Below are positions 51,817 to 59,472 of a DNA stretch of 62,806 nt, in pieces. The notes below the pieces were generated by a model. It did no database searches. It was not told the DNA's origin and saw only the letters and a list, made by a program, of their open reading frames with translations. The stretch lies in contig JAFTCG010000070.1 of assembly GCA_017454815.1 (NCBI GenBank), positions 1-62,806 on the forward strand, read 5' to 3'. This stretch comes from Clostridia bacterium (GTDB lineage: Bacteria; Bacillota; Clostridia; Oscillospirales; Acutalibacteraceae). The position numbers and the translations under genes were made by a program. The number at the start of each line of letters is the position of its first letter. The first letter of the stretch is position 1.

Positions 51817-52412
51817 ATCTTTCCCTTTGCGAAATCAAGCAGCTTGCGGGCGCTTTCCGAAACACTCCCGCCGCCTTCATTCATAATAATTATGTCGGCA
51901 TTTTTGAAATAATATTCGTCGTTTTTTTGCGCGCGGATCCTCTGCAAAGCAGAATCGTTGTCGAGCGAATCACGCTCAAGGATCCTCTCCAGACGAGTTT
52001 GCTCGTCGGCGGCAACAACGGCGATGACGTCGCAAAAACTTTTGCAGTCGCTTTCGAGCAAAGCGGCGGCGTCGATGACGCAGAATTCATATCCGTTTTC
52101 TTTCGCAAATTCGATTTCTTTGCCGACTTCTTTTGTGATGTAAGGATGAGTGATACTGTTTAGCTTTTCGGTGCTTTCCTCTGAAGAAAAAGCCTTTTTT
52201 GCGAGAGCTTTTCTGTTGAGAGTTCCGTCGCCGTTCAATATGTCGCCGCCGAAAAAGCCGCAAAGCTCGTTGAGCGCAGGCATATCCTTTTCGACGATCT
52301 TCCTTGCCAAAACGTCGGTATCTATGATATAAACTATGTTCGTCTTTTTCAGCTCGGCGCAAACGGAGCTTTTTCCGGAGCCCGTTTTCCCGGTCAACCC
52401 GATAACTGTCAT
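51813..52412 (-). CDS. coaE: Dephospho-CoA kinase
   Basis: CoaE performs the last step of CoA synthesis. The 199-residue P-loop kinase has GLTGKTGSGKSSV at the N-terminus, IIDTDVLARKI near 33, NSITHPYIT near 81 and DAAALLES near 108. ATG 52412 is chosen over the adjacent ATG 52415 because GAGGTGG lies 5 bp before it. It overlaps both the sua5 and lytic transglycosylase genes. Confidence 0.95.
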   Translation of the reverse strand: MTVIGLTGKTGSGKSSVCAELKKTNIVYIIDTDVLARKIVEKDMPALNELCGFFGGDILNGDGTLNRKALAKKAFSSEESTEKLNSITHPYITKEVGKEIEFAKENGYEFCVIDAAALLESDCKSFCDVIAVVAADEQTRLERILERDSLDNDSALQRIRAQKNDEYYFKNADIIIMNEGGGSVSESARKLLDFAKGKI

Positions 52413-53440
52413 CATTCCACCTCGATGACTTCAAACGCGGCGCTGCGAAGAAGTCTGTTCAACACGGCGAGTCCCATTCCGTCCTCGAACGGGTATCTTG
52501 CAAAAACTACGTCAACGCCGAGGCTGTCGACCTCCCGCAATGCGTTGAAAAGTCTGTTGGATTGGGAAAGGGAATTGCTTTCTTTGCCGTAAGAGACGTA
52601 TTTGCAATTGACTTTCGATGCGTCTTCTTCAAAACAAAGAGCGCCGAAATTGCCCGACTGTTTTTCTAAAAAATCATAATATTTTTCCCTGTCACCTTTG
52701 ACGATGACGACCTTTGTCGCGGGCGCATAGTGCTTGTATTTCATGCCGGGGGACGCGACTTTTCGGGAGCTTGAGATATTGTGAAAAACAGCGTCGTCGA
52801 TCGCTACGTCGCCAAGCACTTCCGAGATCTGTTCGGGAGTTACGCCGCCGGGACGGAGGATAGAAGGCTTTTCGCCTGTCAGAGAGATGACCGTAGATTC
52901 TACGCCGATGCGGCAGGCGCCGCCGTCAACGATGAGAGGAATCTTTCCGTTCATGTCCTCAAAAACGCTCTGCGCCGTTGTGGGGCTCGGGCTTCCGGAA
53001 AGATTTGCGGAAGGTGCGGCAACGGGCACTCCCGCCGCCTTGATGATCGCTCTCGTGACCTCATGGTTCGGGAGCCTGACGGCAACGGTGTCGAGCCCTG
53101 CGCTGACAACGTCGGGAACAAGCTTTGATTTTTTGAGTATCAGCGTCATGGGGCCGGGCCAGTATTTTACGGCGAGAGATTTTGCGCTTGGAGGAACTTC
53201 TTCCACCAAATTATATATTTCGTCAAATTCGCTTATATGCACTATCAAAGGATTGTCCTGCGGTCTGCCCTTGGCGGCGAAAATGCTTTTTACGGCTTCT
53301 TCGTCGAGGGCGTTTGCGCCGAGCCCGTAGACGGTTTCCGTCGGCAAGGCGACAAGAGCGCCGTTTTTCAGGAGCTGTGCGGCTGTCAGGATATCCTTTT
53401 GCTGTGAGACGGAATTGATTTTTAAAACTCGTGTATTCAT
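52412..53440 (-). CDS. sua5: Threonylcarbamoyl-AMP synthase (Sua5/YwlC type)
   Basis: This enzyme makes threonylcarbamoyl-AMP for t6A37 in tRNAs. The 342-residue product is the long Sua5 form: the YrdC domain has GALVALPTETVYGLGANA near 27, KGRPQDNPLIVH near 58, WPGPMTLILKKS near 93 and APSANLSGSPSPTT near 142, followed by a linker with GGVTPEQI and a C-terminal Sua5 domain. The start lies one base after the prfA stop. tcdA, acting later on the same base, is found at 58031-58741. Confidence 0.94.
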   Translation of the reverse strand: MNTRVLKINSVSQQKDILTAAQLLKNGALVALPTETVYGLGANALDEEAVKSIFAAKGRPQDNPLIVHISEFDEIYNLVEEVPPSAKSLAVKYWPGPMTLILKKSKLVPDVVSAGLDTVAVRLPNHEVTRAIIKAAGVPVAAPSANLSGSPSPTTAQSVFEDMNGKIPLIVDGGACRIGVESTVISLTGEKPSILRPGGVTPEQISEVLGDVAIDDAVFHNISSSRKVASPGMKYKHYAPATKVVIVKGDREKYYDFLEKQSGNFGALCFEEDASKVNCKYVSYGKESNSLSQSNRLFNALREVDSLGVDVVFARYPFEDGMGLAVLNRLLRSAAFEVIEVE

Positions 53441-53441
53441 A

Positions 53442-54515
53442 TCAACTTTCAGAGGTTTTCATTTTTTCGGCTGTGTCTGCGGCGATGAGGGCGTCGACGA
53501 TCTCGTCGATGTCGCCGTTGAGTATCTGGTCGATCTTGTAGAGAGTGAGACCGATCCTGTGGTCGCTGACGCGTCCCTGAGGATAGTTGTAGGTTCTGAT
53601 CCTTTCGCTGCGGTCGCCCGTGCCGACCTGGCTTTTCCTTTCGCCGGCGATTTCGGAATGCTGTTTTTCCCGCTCGGCTTCAAGGATCTTAGAGCGCAGG
53701 ATACGCATGGCTTTGTCCTTGTTTTTGTGTTGGCTCCTCTCGTCCTGGCATTCAACAACGGTGCCCGTTGGGAGATGTGTTATCCTGATCGCGGATTCGG
53801 TCTTGTTTATGTGCTGACCGCCTGCTCCGCTGGAACGGAAGGTGTCGATCTGCAAGTCAGTGGGATTGATCTCGACGTCGACTTCCTCAGCCTCCGGCAG
53901 AACCGCAACGGTCACAGTCGAAGTGTGGATCCTTCCCTGGGATTCAGTCTCGGGAACGCGCTGAACGCGGTGAACGCCGCTTTCAAACTTGAATCTTGAA
54001 TATGCGCCGTCGCCTTCGACCATAAAACTGACTTCCTTGAACCCTCCGAGCTCCGTTTCGTTGGCGGAAAGCAGCTCGGTTTTCAGGTTTTTCTTTTCGG
54101 CGTACATGGTGTACATCCTGTAAAGAACGCCGGCAAAGAGCGAAGCTTCTTCGCCGCCTGCGCCTGCACGGATCTCAACGATCACGTTTTTGTCGTCGTT
54201 CGGGTCTCTGGGCAGGAGCAGGACTTTCAATTCCTGAGAGCATTTTGCTTTGAGAGATTTCGTGGTTTCATATTCTTCTTCGACGACCTCGCGGAAATCC
54301 TTGCTCAGACCGCCTTCGTCGAGGAGCTTTTTCGCCTCTTCGTGATCGCGATCGGCTTTTTTGTATTCGCGGAATTTTTCGACCACCGGGGTAATGCGGT
54401 TGAGCTCTTTGATCAGGGAAGTATATTTTTCAACGTCGCTGACAACTTCGGGACGGCAGACGAGAGCGTTGATCTCTTCAAATCTTTTTTCTACGCTCAA
54501 AAGGTTTTCAAGCAT
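53442..54515 (-). CDS. prfA: Peptide chain release factor 1
   Basis: RF1 ends translation at UAA and UAG codons. The 357-residue protein shows the GGQ loop in [15 protein letters not shown] near 225 and a PxT-type recognition region around 180-195. ATG 54515 follows GGAGG by 7 bp; an upstream in-frame start contains that site. It heads the prfA-sua5-coaE run. Confidence 0.96.
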   Translation of the reverse strand: MLENLLSVEKRFEEINALVCRPEVVSDVEKYTSLIKELNRITPVVEKFREYKKADRDHEEAKKLLDEGGLSKDFREVVEEEYETTKSLKAKCSQELKVLLLPRDPNDDKNVIVEIRAGAGGEEASLFAGVLYRMYTMYAEKKNLKTELLSANETELGGFKEVSFMVEGDGAYSRFKFESGVHRVQRVPETESQGRIHTSTVTVAVLPEAEEVDVEINPTDLQIDTFRSSGAGGQHINKTESAIRITHLPTGTVVECQDERSQHKNKDKAMRILRSKILEAEREKQHSEIAGERKSQVGTGDRSERIRTYNYPQGRVSDHRIGLTLYKIDQILNGDIDEIVDALIAADTAEKMKTSES

Positions 54516-54556
54516 ATTTTTTCCTCCGGGCAAATATTGATATACAAAGACTTGTT

Positions 54557-54739
54557 TTACTCGTCACGAAGTATTTGCCGAATATTCTTTTCGGCTTTGG
54601 AGCGAGGGATCATGACCTCGTGACCGCATTTGACGCACTTGAGCTTGAAATCCATTCCGACCCGGGTTACCAAAAAAGAATTTGACCCGCAGGGGTGATT
54701 TTTTTTCATCACGACCGTATCTCCGAGGCGCACGTCCAT
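54557..54739 (-). CDS. DUF951 zinc-ribbon-like protein
   Basis: The 60-residue protein reads [20 protein letters not shown], then [18 protein letters not shown], which are the conserved DUF951 blocks with likely zinc ligands HPCG and CVKCG. Function is unknown. GGAG lies before ATG 54739. It has its own promoter and precedes prfA. Confidence 0.93.
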   Translation of the reverse strand: MDVRLGDTVVMKKNHPCGSNSFLVTRVGMDFKLKCVKCGHEVMIPRSKAEKNIRQILRDE

Positions 54740-54776
54740 TTCTTCATCTCCAAACCGTTTTTATGTTATCTTTATA

Positions 54777-54805
54777 ATTATACCACACTTTTCATCAAAA
54801 GTGAA
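54777..54805 (-). promoter_or_regulatory. Promoter of DUF951 and the prfA run, with a dyad in the spacer
   Basis: Minus-strand TTCACT (54805-54800) and TATAAT (54782-54777), 17-bp spacer. The spacer contains a perfect inverted repeat, CACTTTT (54786-54792) and AAAAGTG (54797-54803). Confidence 0.65.
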
Positions 54806-54841
54806 CACCAAATCAAAACTTAAACATAAGGGGCGAAAGAA

Positions 54842-55762
54842 TTGAAATTTCAACCGGAAGGCAGTTTGATAAACACGCAGGAAAACCAGTATTATCTCCA
54901 GAACATCCGCACGCTGCAGGAGGCTCGGTCGTCGAACAAAGTGCTGGAAGCCAAAGCGATAAAATGTGATTCAAAGCACGATCTGATAGTCCCTCTGGGC
55001 GCAGTGAAAGGAATAATCCCGAGAGAGAACGGAGCGCTCGGTCTTGACGACGGGAGCGTCCGCGACATAGCCGTCATCTCAAAAGTCAACAAGCCCGTCG
55101 CCTTTGTGGTCGAGGAGTTTGTGCAGGACGAAAGCGGTGAGACGGTCGCGATTCTGAACCGAAAAGCCGTTCAGCGGCGATGCCTGGACGAATACCTGTC
55201 GACGCTGCGAAGCGGAGACGTGATCGATGCGAAGATCTGTCACACGGAAAACTTCGGCGCTTTCGCCGATGTCGGCGCAGGGATCAGCGCTCTTCTGCCG
55301 ATAGACGGGATCTCGGTTTCGAGGATACCGCACCCGTCCTCCAGGTTTTCGCACAATCAGAACATCAAAGCCGTCGTAAAATGCCGCGATGAGCTTGGGA
55401 GAATCGTCCTGTCCCACAAGGAGCTTCTCGGCACATGGGAGGAAAACTGCTCAAGCTTCGACGTCGGCGACACCGTTCCGGGGATCGTTCGCTCTGTTGA
55501 AAAGTACGGCATCTTCGTCGAGCTGACTCCAAACCTTGCCGGTCTGGCGGAATACACGGACGACGTGAAATGCGACCAAAGCGTCAGCGTTTACATAAAG
55601 AGCATTATCCCGCAGAGAATGAAGATCAAGCTGATCATCGTCGATTCTTTTGAAGCGGAATGCGAAAAAACGCAGATCAAATACTTTTTTGAGGGCGACC
55701 ACATTTCAAGGTGGCAATATTCTCCGGAAAACTGTGAAAAGACGATCGAATCATTTTTTTGA
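54842..55762 (+). CDS. S1-domain RNA-binding protein (ribosomal protein S1-like)
   Basis: The 306-residue protein holds several S1 OB-folds: about residues 35-110 (VLEAKAIKCDSKHDLIVPLG), 120-195 (GDVIDAKICHTENFGAFADVGAGISALLP in outline) and 205-275 (GDTVPGIVRSVEKYGIFVELTPN). Such proteins bind mRNA in translation; this one is shorter than RpsA. The start is TTG 54842, with AAGGGG about 8 bp before. It is divergent from DUF951. Confidence 0.85.
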   Translation: MKFQPEGSLINTQENQYYLQNIRTLQEARSSNKVLEAKAIKCDSKHDLIVPLGAVKGIIPRENGALGLDDGSVRDIAVISKVNKPVAFVVEEFVQDESGETVAILNRKAVQRRCLDEYLSTLRSGDVIDAKICHTENFGAFADVGAGISALLPIDGISVSRIPHPSSRFSHNQNIKAVVKCRDELGRIVLSHKELLGTWEENCSSFDVGDTVPGIVRSVEKYGIFVELTPNLAGLAEYTDDVKCDQSVSVYIKSIIPQRMKIKLIIVDSFEAECEKTQIKYFFEGDHISRWQYSPENCEKTIESFF

Positions 55763-55769
55763 GCATAAA

Positions 55770-55810
55770 AGGGGACGCAAGCCGGGGACTATCCCTGAGC
55801 TGCGTCCCCT
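55770..55810. terminator. Long hairpin, terminator of nth and probably of the S1 gene
   Basis: AGGGGACGCA (55770-55779) pairs perfectly with TGCGTCCCCT (55801-55810), with inner pairing in the loop. On the minus strand it is followed by TTTTA, so it is best suited to nth; the plus side lacks a T run. Confidence 0.75.
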
Positions 55811-55855
55811 GACAATGCATCAATTTTAAGATGTCGGGAATTGTGCGGCGTTGCC

Positions 55856-56482
55856 TTAAATTTTCTTTTTGCAAAACCCCGATAACGGGCAGTTTTCGCA
55901 GTTCGCTTTCCTTGCGGTGCAAACAGCCCTGCCGTGGAGCACGACTCTGTGGCAAAAATCGTTGCTCTCCTCGGGAGGGAGGAGCTTTTTGAGGTTGAGT
56001 TCGACCTTGACGGGATCCTTCGTTTCAACAAGCCCGATGCGATTTGAGATTCGTATCAGATGAGTGTCCGCGACGACGGCGGGTTTGTGATAAACATCGC
56101 CGCAGATGAGGTTTGCCGTTTTTCTGCCTACGCCCGGCAGTGAGGTGAGGTCTTCGATGTTGTCGGGAACGGTTGAATCGAAGTCGGCGATGATCTTTTT
56201 CGCCATATTCACTATGTCGGCGGCTTTCATCTTGTAAAAACCGCAGGAGCGAATTATTTCTTCCACGTCAGCGATCTCGGCAGAGGCGTAATCTTCAAGA
56301 CTTTTGTATTTTTCAAACAAAGCGGGCGTGACGAGGTTGACCCTTGCGTCGGTGCATTGGGCGGAGAGCCGCGTTGCAACGAGAAGCTCAAACGGATTTG
56401 AAGCGACGAGCGAACACGTTGCGTCCGGATATTCTTTTTTTAACGCTTCGACCGCCTTCAAGGCGAGCTCTTTTTTTGTCAT
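55856..56482 (-). CDS. nth: Endonuclease III
   Basis: Nth removes oxidised pyrimidines and cuts abasic sites. The 208-residue protein has the helix-hairpin-helix LPGVGRKTAN near 120 including the catalytic lysine, the catalytic Asp in VADTHLIRISNR near 140, and the 4Fe-4S loop C-x6-C-x2-C-x5-C at the C-terminus. CGGAGCG lies before ATG 56482. It follows queT by 13 bp and may be co-transcribed. Confidence 0.96.
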   Translation of the reverse strand: MTKKELALKAVEALKKEYPDATCSLVASNPFELLVATRLSAQCTDARVNLVTPALFEKYKSLEDYASAEIADVEEIIRSCGFYKMKAADIVNMAKKIIADFDSTVPDNIEDLTSLPGVGRKTANLICGDVYHKPAVVADTHLIRISNRIGLVETKDPVKVELNLKKLLPPEESNDFCHRVVLHGRAVCTARKANCENCPLSGFCKKKI

Positions 56483-56495
56483 AGATCGCTCCGTT

Positions 56496-57044
56496 TTATT
56501 GAGTGGGGTCAAGTCCGAACAGCTTGTGCTTCAGCCCTCTCTTCTCAAAAGCATAATACAGGATGGAGCCGAGGACAAGCATCACGACAAGTTCGCCGAG
56601 GGCTACACAACCGCCGTTAAAGAGAAAGCCTAAAGATTTGAAAGGGCCGTCAACAAAGAAGAATTCGATCTCCCAGCCGACGATCAGACCGTTCCACAAA
56701 GCGGGCATGAGCATGGCAGGCAGCGGATAGCCGAAGACCTTGGCGTTGCGCAAAAACCAGATGCACGTCGTGGCGCCGAGGGTCGCGACCGAGCCGAAGA
56801 TCATGTCGAGCGGCAATCCCTGCCCGATGCTGTAAAGGTTGGCGATGATACAGCCGATGGTCAAGCCGGGTATGGCGGCGGGGGAAAAGAGCGCGAACAC
56901 GTTGAGGGCTTCCGACACGCGAAATTGCACTGCGGCGGTTGTGCTGCCGGGCAGCAGCAGACCCTGGGCGTAAGTCAGCGCGGCGTAAAGCGCGGCAATA
57001 ATCGCTGTTTGGGCAATGTACCTGTTTTTGCTTTTCTTATTCAT
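56496..57044 (-). CDS. queT: QueT-family queuosine precursor transporter
   Basis: QueT is the substrate-binding S component of an ECF transporter for queuosine precursors. The 182-residue protein has about five membrane helices and typical blocks: IAALYAALTYAQG near 15, VQFRVSEALNVFALFSP near 38 and AIPGLTIGCIIANL near 57. A preQ1-I riboswitch in the leader supports the substrate. The riboswitch tail overlaps its ribosome binding site AAGGAG. Confidence 0.94.
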   Translation of the reverse strand: MNKKSKNRYIAQTAIIAALYAALTYAQGLLLPGSTTAAVQFRVSEALNVFALFSPAAIPGLTIGCIIANLYSIGQGLPLDMIFGSVATLGATTCIWFLRNAKVFGYPLPAMLMPALWNGLIVGWEIEFFFVDGPFKSLGFLFNGGCVALGELVVMLVLGSILYYAFEKRGLKHKLFGLDPTQ

Positions 57045-57054
57045 TTTTTGTTCT

Positions 57055-57094
57055 CCTTAGTTTTATTTTAGGTCAGGATGGTTTCGAACTGACC
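57055..57094 (-). promoter_or_regulatory. preQ1-I riboswitch
   Basis: On the minus strand the P1 stem GGTCAG (57094-57089) and CTGACC (57076-57071) encloses the loop TTCGAAACCATC, followed by the A-rich tail TAAAATAAAACTAA that runs into AAGGAG. Stem, UUC-start loop and the AAACUAA tail match the preQ1-I class. The overlap with the ribosome binding site suggests translational control of queT. Confidence 0.9.
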
Positions 57095-57129
57095 GGTTGT
57101 TTTCGGTTTCCTGAAAATCAACCGCAATT

Positions 57130-57158
57130 ATTATATATTATAAAGAATAAAAAATCAA
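57130..57158 (-). promoter_or_regulatory. Promoter of queT
   Basis: Minus-strand TTGATT (57158-57153) and TATAAT (57135-57130), 17-bp spacer, 35 bp before the riboswitch. Confidence 0.8.
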
Positions 57159-57160
57159 GG

Positions 57161-57201
57161 TTGAAAAAAAGATGTGCATATGATAAAATAAAGATGCACA
57201 T
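57161..57201 (+). promoter_or_regulatory. Promoter of the exported cohesin-like gene, overlapped by a dyad
   Basis: TTGAAA (57161-57166) and TAAAAT (57184-57189) are 17 bp apart. A perfect inverted repeat, ATGTGCAT (57172-57179) and ATGCACAT (57194-57201), flanks the -10 box. A bound regulator could control access. Confidence 0.65.
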
Positions 57202-57216
57202 AAAGGAGGAATGAGT

Positions 57217-57987
57217 ATGAAGAAAATTATTTCCGTTTTACTTGCAGTTTTATGTCTCGTTTCTGTTTTGAGCGTGGCTTCGTTCGCCGCAGACGAAAGC
57301 GCAAACAAAGCCGAGTTTACCGTTACCGCGGACAAGACGAAAAATATTGCAAAAAACGATACGATCAAAGTCAGCATCAAGCTTAAAACAAACTATAAAA
57401 TCTATGTGGTCGGACTTCCTGTAATTTATGATTCGACCAAGTTCACCCTTCTCGACACAAGCGAATCGCCGCCCCTCAAATCTTTCCTGACGTTTTCCGG
57501 AACGATGGCGTCCTCTTACGTCACGAACGGAAACTGGAAATCCCCAACAGAGCTTTACACGGAGCGCAACAGCAACCCATCCTACTGGTCGCAGAGCTCA
57601 GTGATGAACAAGTATAAGATCGTTACGGCGACCTGGACCGCAGACAGCTCGAAGAGCAACAACCCCGTAACGCTGAACTCCGATACTGTTATAGTCTCCT
57701 TTAAGCTCAAAGCAAAGAGCGCGATCTCTGCGATCACCGACGGCGATGTTTTCATCTCCAACGATTTCAAAAAGACATCGTCTTTCGCGGGCGGAGTATG
57801 GTACGTCGGCAGGTGCGCGGGCGAACATATCTCCGACGCAAAATTTGTCTCCGTTGGACAGACCTTAACTGCAAAATCAACCTTCACGTCGTCTCCCGAC
57901 GACCCTGCCGAGCCGGCCAGAGTCAGCTACACCTGGTGGCAGTGGATAATCATTATCTTCTTGTTCGGCTGGATTTGGTACATTTAA
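57217..57987 (+). CDS. Exported cohesin-like domain protein with C-terminal membrane helix
   Basis: The 256-residue protein has a signal peptide (to about residue 23, ending SFAA), a beta-sandwich domain (about 30-205) of the cohesin/carbohydrate-binding type (VSIKLKTNYKIYVVGLPVIYDSTKF, then VIVSFKLKAKSAIS), a proline-containing linker and a very aromatic C-terminal helix (WWQWIIIIFLFGWIWYI). It is likely anchored outside the membrane. ATG 57217 is chosen over 57211 because AGGAGG lies 7 bp before it. No sorting motif such as LPxTG is seen. Confidence 0.75.
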   Translation: MKKIISVLLAVLCLVSVLSVASFAADESANKAEFTVTADKTKNIAKNDTIKVSIKLKTNYKIYVVGLPVIYDSTKFTLLDTSESPPLKSFLTFSGTMASSYVTNGNWKSPTELYTERNSNPSYWSQSSVMNKYKIVTATWTADSSKSNNPVTLNSDTVIVSFKLKAKSAISAITDGDVFISNDFKKTSSFAGGVWYVGRCAGEHISDAKFVSVGQTLTAKSTFTSSPDDPAEPARVSYTWWQWIIIIFLFGWIWYI

Positions 57988-57993
57988 TAATGA

Positions 57994-58033
57994 AAAATAT
58001 TCCGCCGGTGAAAGTTCCGACGGAATATTTTCA
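57994..58033. terminator. Bidirectional terminator
   Basis: AAATATTCCG (57995-58004) and CGGAATATTT (58021-58030) pair perfectly, with inner CGG/CCG pairing. It lies between convergent genes and slightly overlaps the end of tcdA. Confidence 0.85.
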
Positions 58034-58741
58034 TTTTATCAGATCTTTTACAACTTCTCCTGCGATCATAAGCCCTGCGACAGACGGGACGAACGAAATG
58101 CTGCCGGGGATCTGCTTGCCTGTTTCGCTGTCGAACACTTTTTGCCGGAGTTCGACGGGCTCTTCTGTTGAATAAAGGACTTTGAGATGATCTATGCCGA
58201 GCTTCCTGAGCTCACGGCGCATCACCCTTGCGAGCGGACAAACGCTCGTTTTTTTGATGTCGTCGATCTTCAGCTTTTCGGGGCAGAGCTTGTTGCCCGT
58301 GCCCATCGAGCTGATGATCGGCGTGCCTTTTTCGACGCAGTTTCGGACAAGACAAAGCTTTGAGGAGACGGTGTCGATTGCGTCGACAACGTAATCGTAT
58401 CGGGCAAAATCGAAGTCAGCTTCGTTTTCTTTCCTGAAAAAAACGTCTTCGCAAACGACTTTTGCTTTAGGATTGATTTGCGCAATGCGCTCCTTCATCA
58501 CCTGCGTTTTGGGAAGCCCGACGGTGCTGTCGAGGGCGATGAGCTGGCGGTTTATGTTCGATATGCTGACGGTATCCCGGTCAACGAGCGTCAGCGAGCC
58601 GACGCCTGCCCTCGCGAGAGCCTCGCAAACAAACGAGCCCACCCCGCCGATTCCGAAAACGGCAACGTGGGAGGACAGGAGTTTCAGAACGCTGTCTTCG
58701 CCGATGAGATATTTTTCGCGCAAAAATCTTTCGTCCATCAT
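58031..58741 (-). CDS. tcdA: tRNA threonylcarbamoyladenosine dehydratase (TcdA/CsdL)
   Basis: TcdA cyclises t6A37 of tRNAs to ct6A with ATP. The 236-residue E1-like protein has the nucleotide-binding FGIGGVGSFVCEALARAG near 30, DRDTVSISNINRQLIA near 55, YVVDAIDTVSSKL near 115 and the C-terminal GSISFVPSVAGLMIA. ATG 58741 or the adjacent ATG 58738 can start it; both overlap the upstream stop. sua5 in this window makes the precursor base. Confidence 0.92.
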   Translation of the reverse strand: MMDERFLREKYLIGEDSVLKLLSSHVAVFGIGGVGSFVCEALARAGVGSLTLVDRDTVSISNINRQLIALDSTVGLPKTQVMKERIAQINPKAKVVCEDVFFRKENEADFDFARYDYVVDAIDTVSSKLCLVRNCVEKGTPIISSMGTGNKLCPEKLKIDDIKKTSVCPLARVMRRELRKLGIDHLKVLYSTEEPVELRQKVFDSETGKQIPGSISFVPSVAGLMIAGEVVKDLIK

Positions 58742-59283
58742 TTTTCACCGTAAAACGCTCTGCCGCCGCCGATATATTTCGGGCGTGTGCGGGCGCAGAT
58801 CACGTTAGCGTGACCGATGTTTTTCGTTTTCAGCCTCACGGGGACGGCGACGTCTTTGAGATGCATTCCGATGAGTGTCTCGCCGATGTCAATGCCGGCG
58901 TCCGCTTTGATGTGTTCGACCGCAACGGGCTCAACAAAGTTTTCGTAAGCCGTTGTTGCAAAAGAGCCACCCGCTTTCGGTTGCGGAATGACGCTGACGA
59001 TCTCAAGATTTTTCTTTTCGGCGAGCTCCTTTTCGATGATGAGCGCCCTGTTGAGATGCTCGCAGCACTGGCAGGCGAGGAAGATGCCTCTTTCCCTGAC
59101 AAGAGGGTAAACCGCCGAAAAAACAGCCTGCGCTGCTTCAAGGCTTGAATTCTTGCCGATGGTGCCGCCGACGATCTCGCTCGAGGAACAGCCGACAACA
59201 AGCACGTCGCCGGATTTCAAACCCGCCGCTTCGATGAGCTCCGAGAAAGCCCGGACGCTTTCCTGCTTAATTTTTTCAATCAT
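58738..59283 (-). CDS. UPF0340 (YwlG-like) protein
   Basis: The 181-residue protein has UPF0340 blocks: LVVGCSSSEIVGGTIGKNSS near 27-46, LACQCCEHLNRALI near 70, PQPKAGGSFATTAY near 100, and IGMHLKDVAVPVR near 140. The family is widespread in Firmicutes and its activity is unknown. Start 59283 follows GAAGGCG; the longer in-frame start at 59331 adds residues not seen in the family. It overlaps tcdA by four bases. Confidence 0.92.
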   Translation of the reverse strand: MIEKIKQESVRAFSELIEAAGLKSGDVLVVGCSSSEIVGGTIGKNSSLEAAQAVFSAVYPLVRERGIFLACQCCEHLNRALIIEKELAEKKNLEIVSVIPQPKAGGSFATTAYENFVEPVAVEHIKADAGIDIGETLIGMHLKDVAVPVRLKTKNIGHANVICARTRPKYIGGGRAFYGEK

Positions 59284-59403
59284 TTTTTCGCCTTCTCTTC
59301 GATGAATTTCCTTGCAAAGGAATGATACCATTTCTCGGCCTTTATGTCAACCGCATTGCGCTGAACTTTATGCGAACAAAGTCCTGTTTTTTCCTCAAAA
59401 AAG

Positions 59404-59432
59404 TTGACATACACAGATGTGTATATTATAAT
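59404..59432 (+). promoter_or_regulatory. Promoter of purA with a perfect dyad in the spacer
   Basis: TTGACA (59404-59409) and TATAAT (59427-59432) are both consensus with a 17-bp spacer. The spacer holds ATACACA-GA-TGTGTAT (59409-59424), a perfect inverted repeat that may be an operator. It does not match the PurR box I know from Bacilli. Confidence 0.8.
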
Positions 59433-59472
59433 TATATGGTGATTTTTAAAAATAAACGGAGGTAACCTCAAC

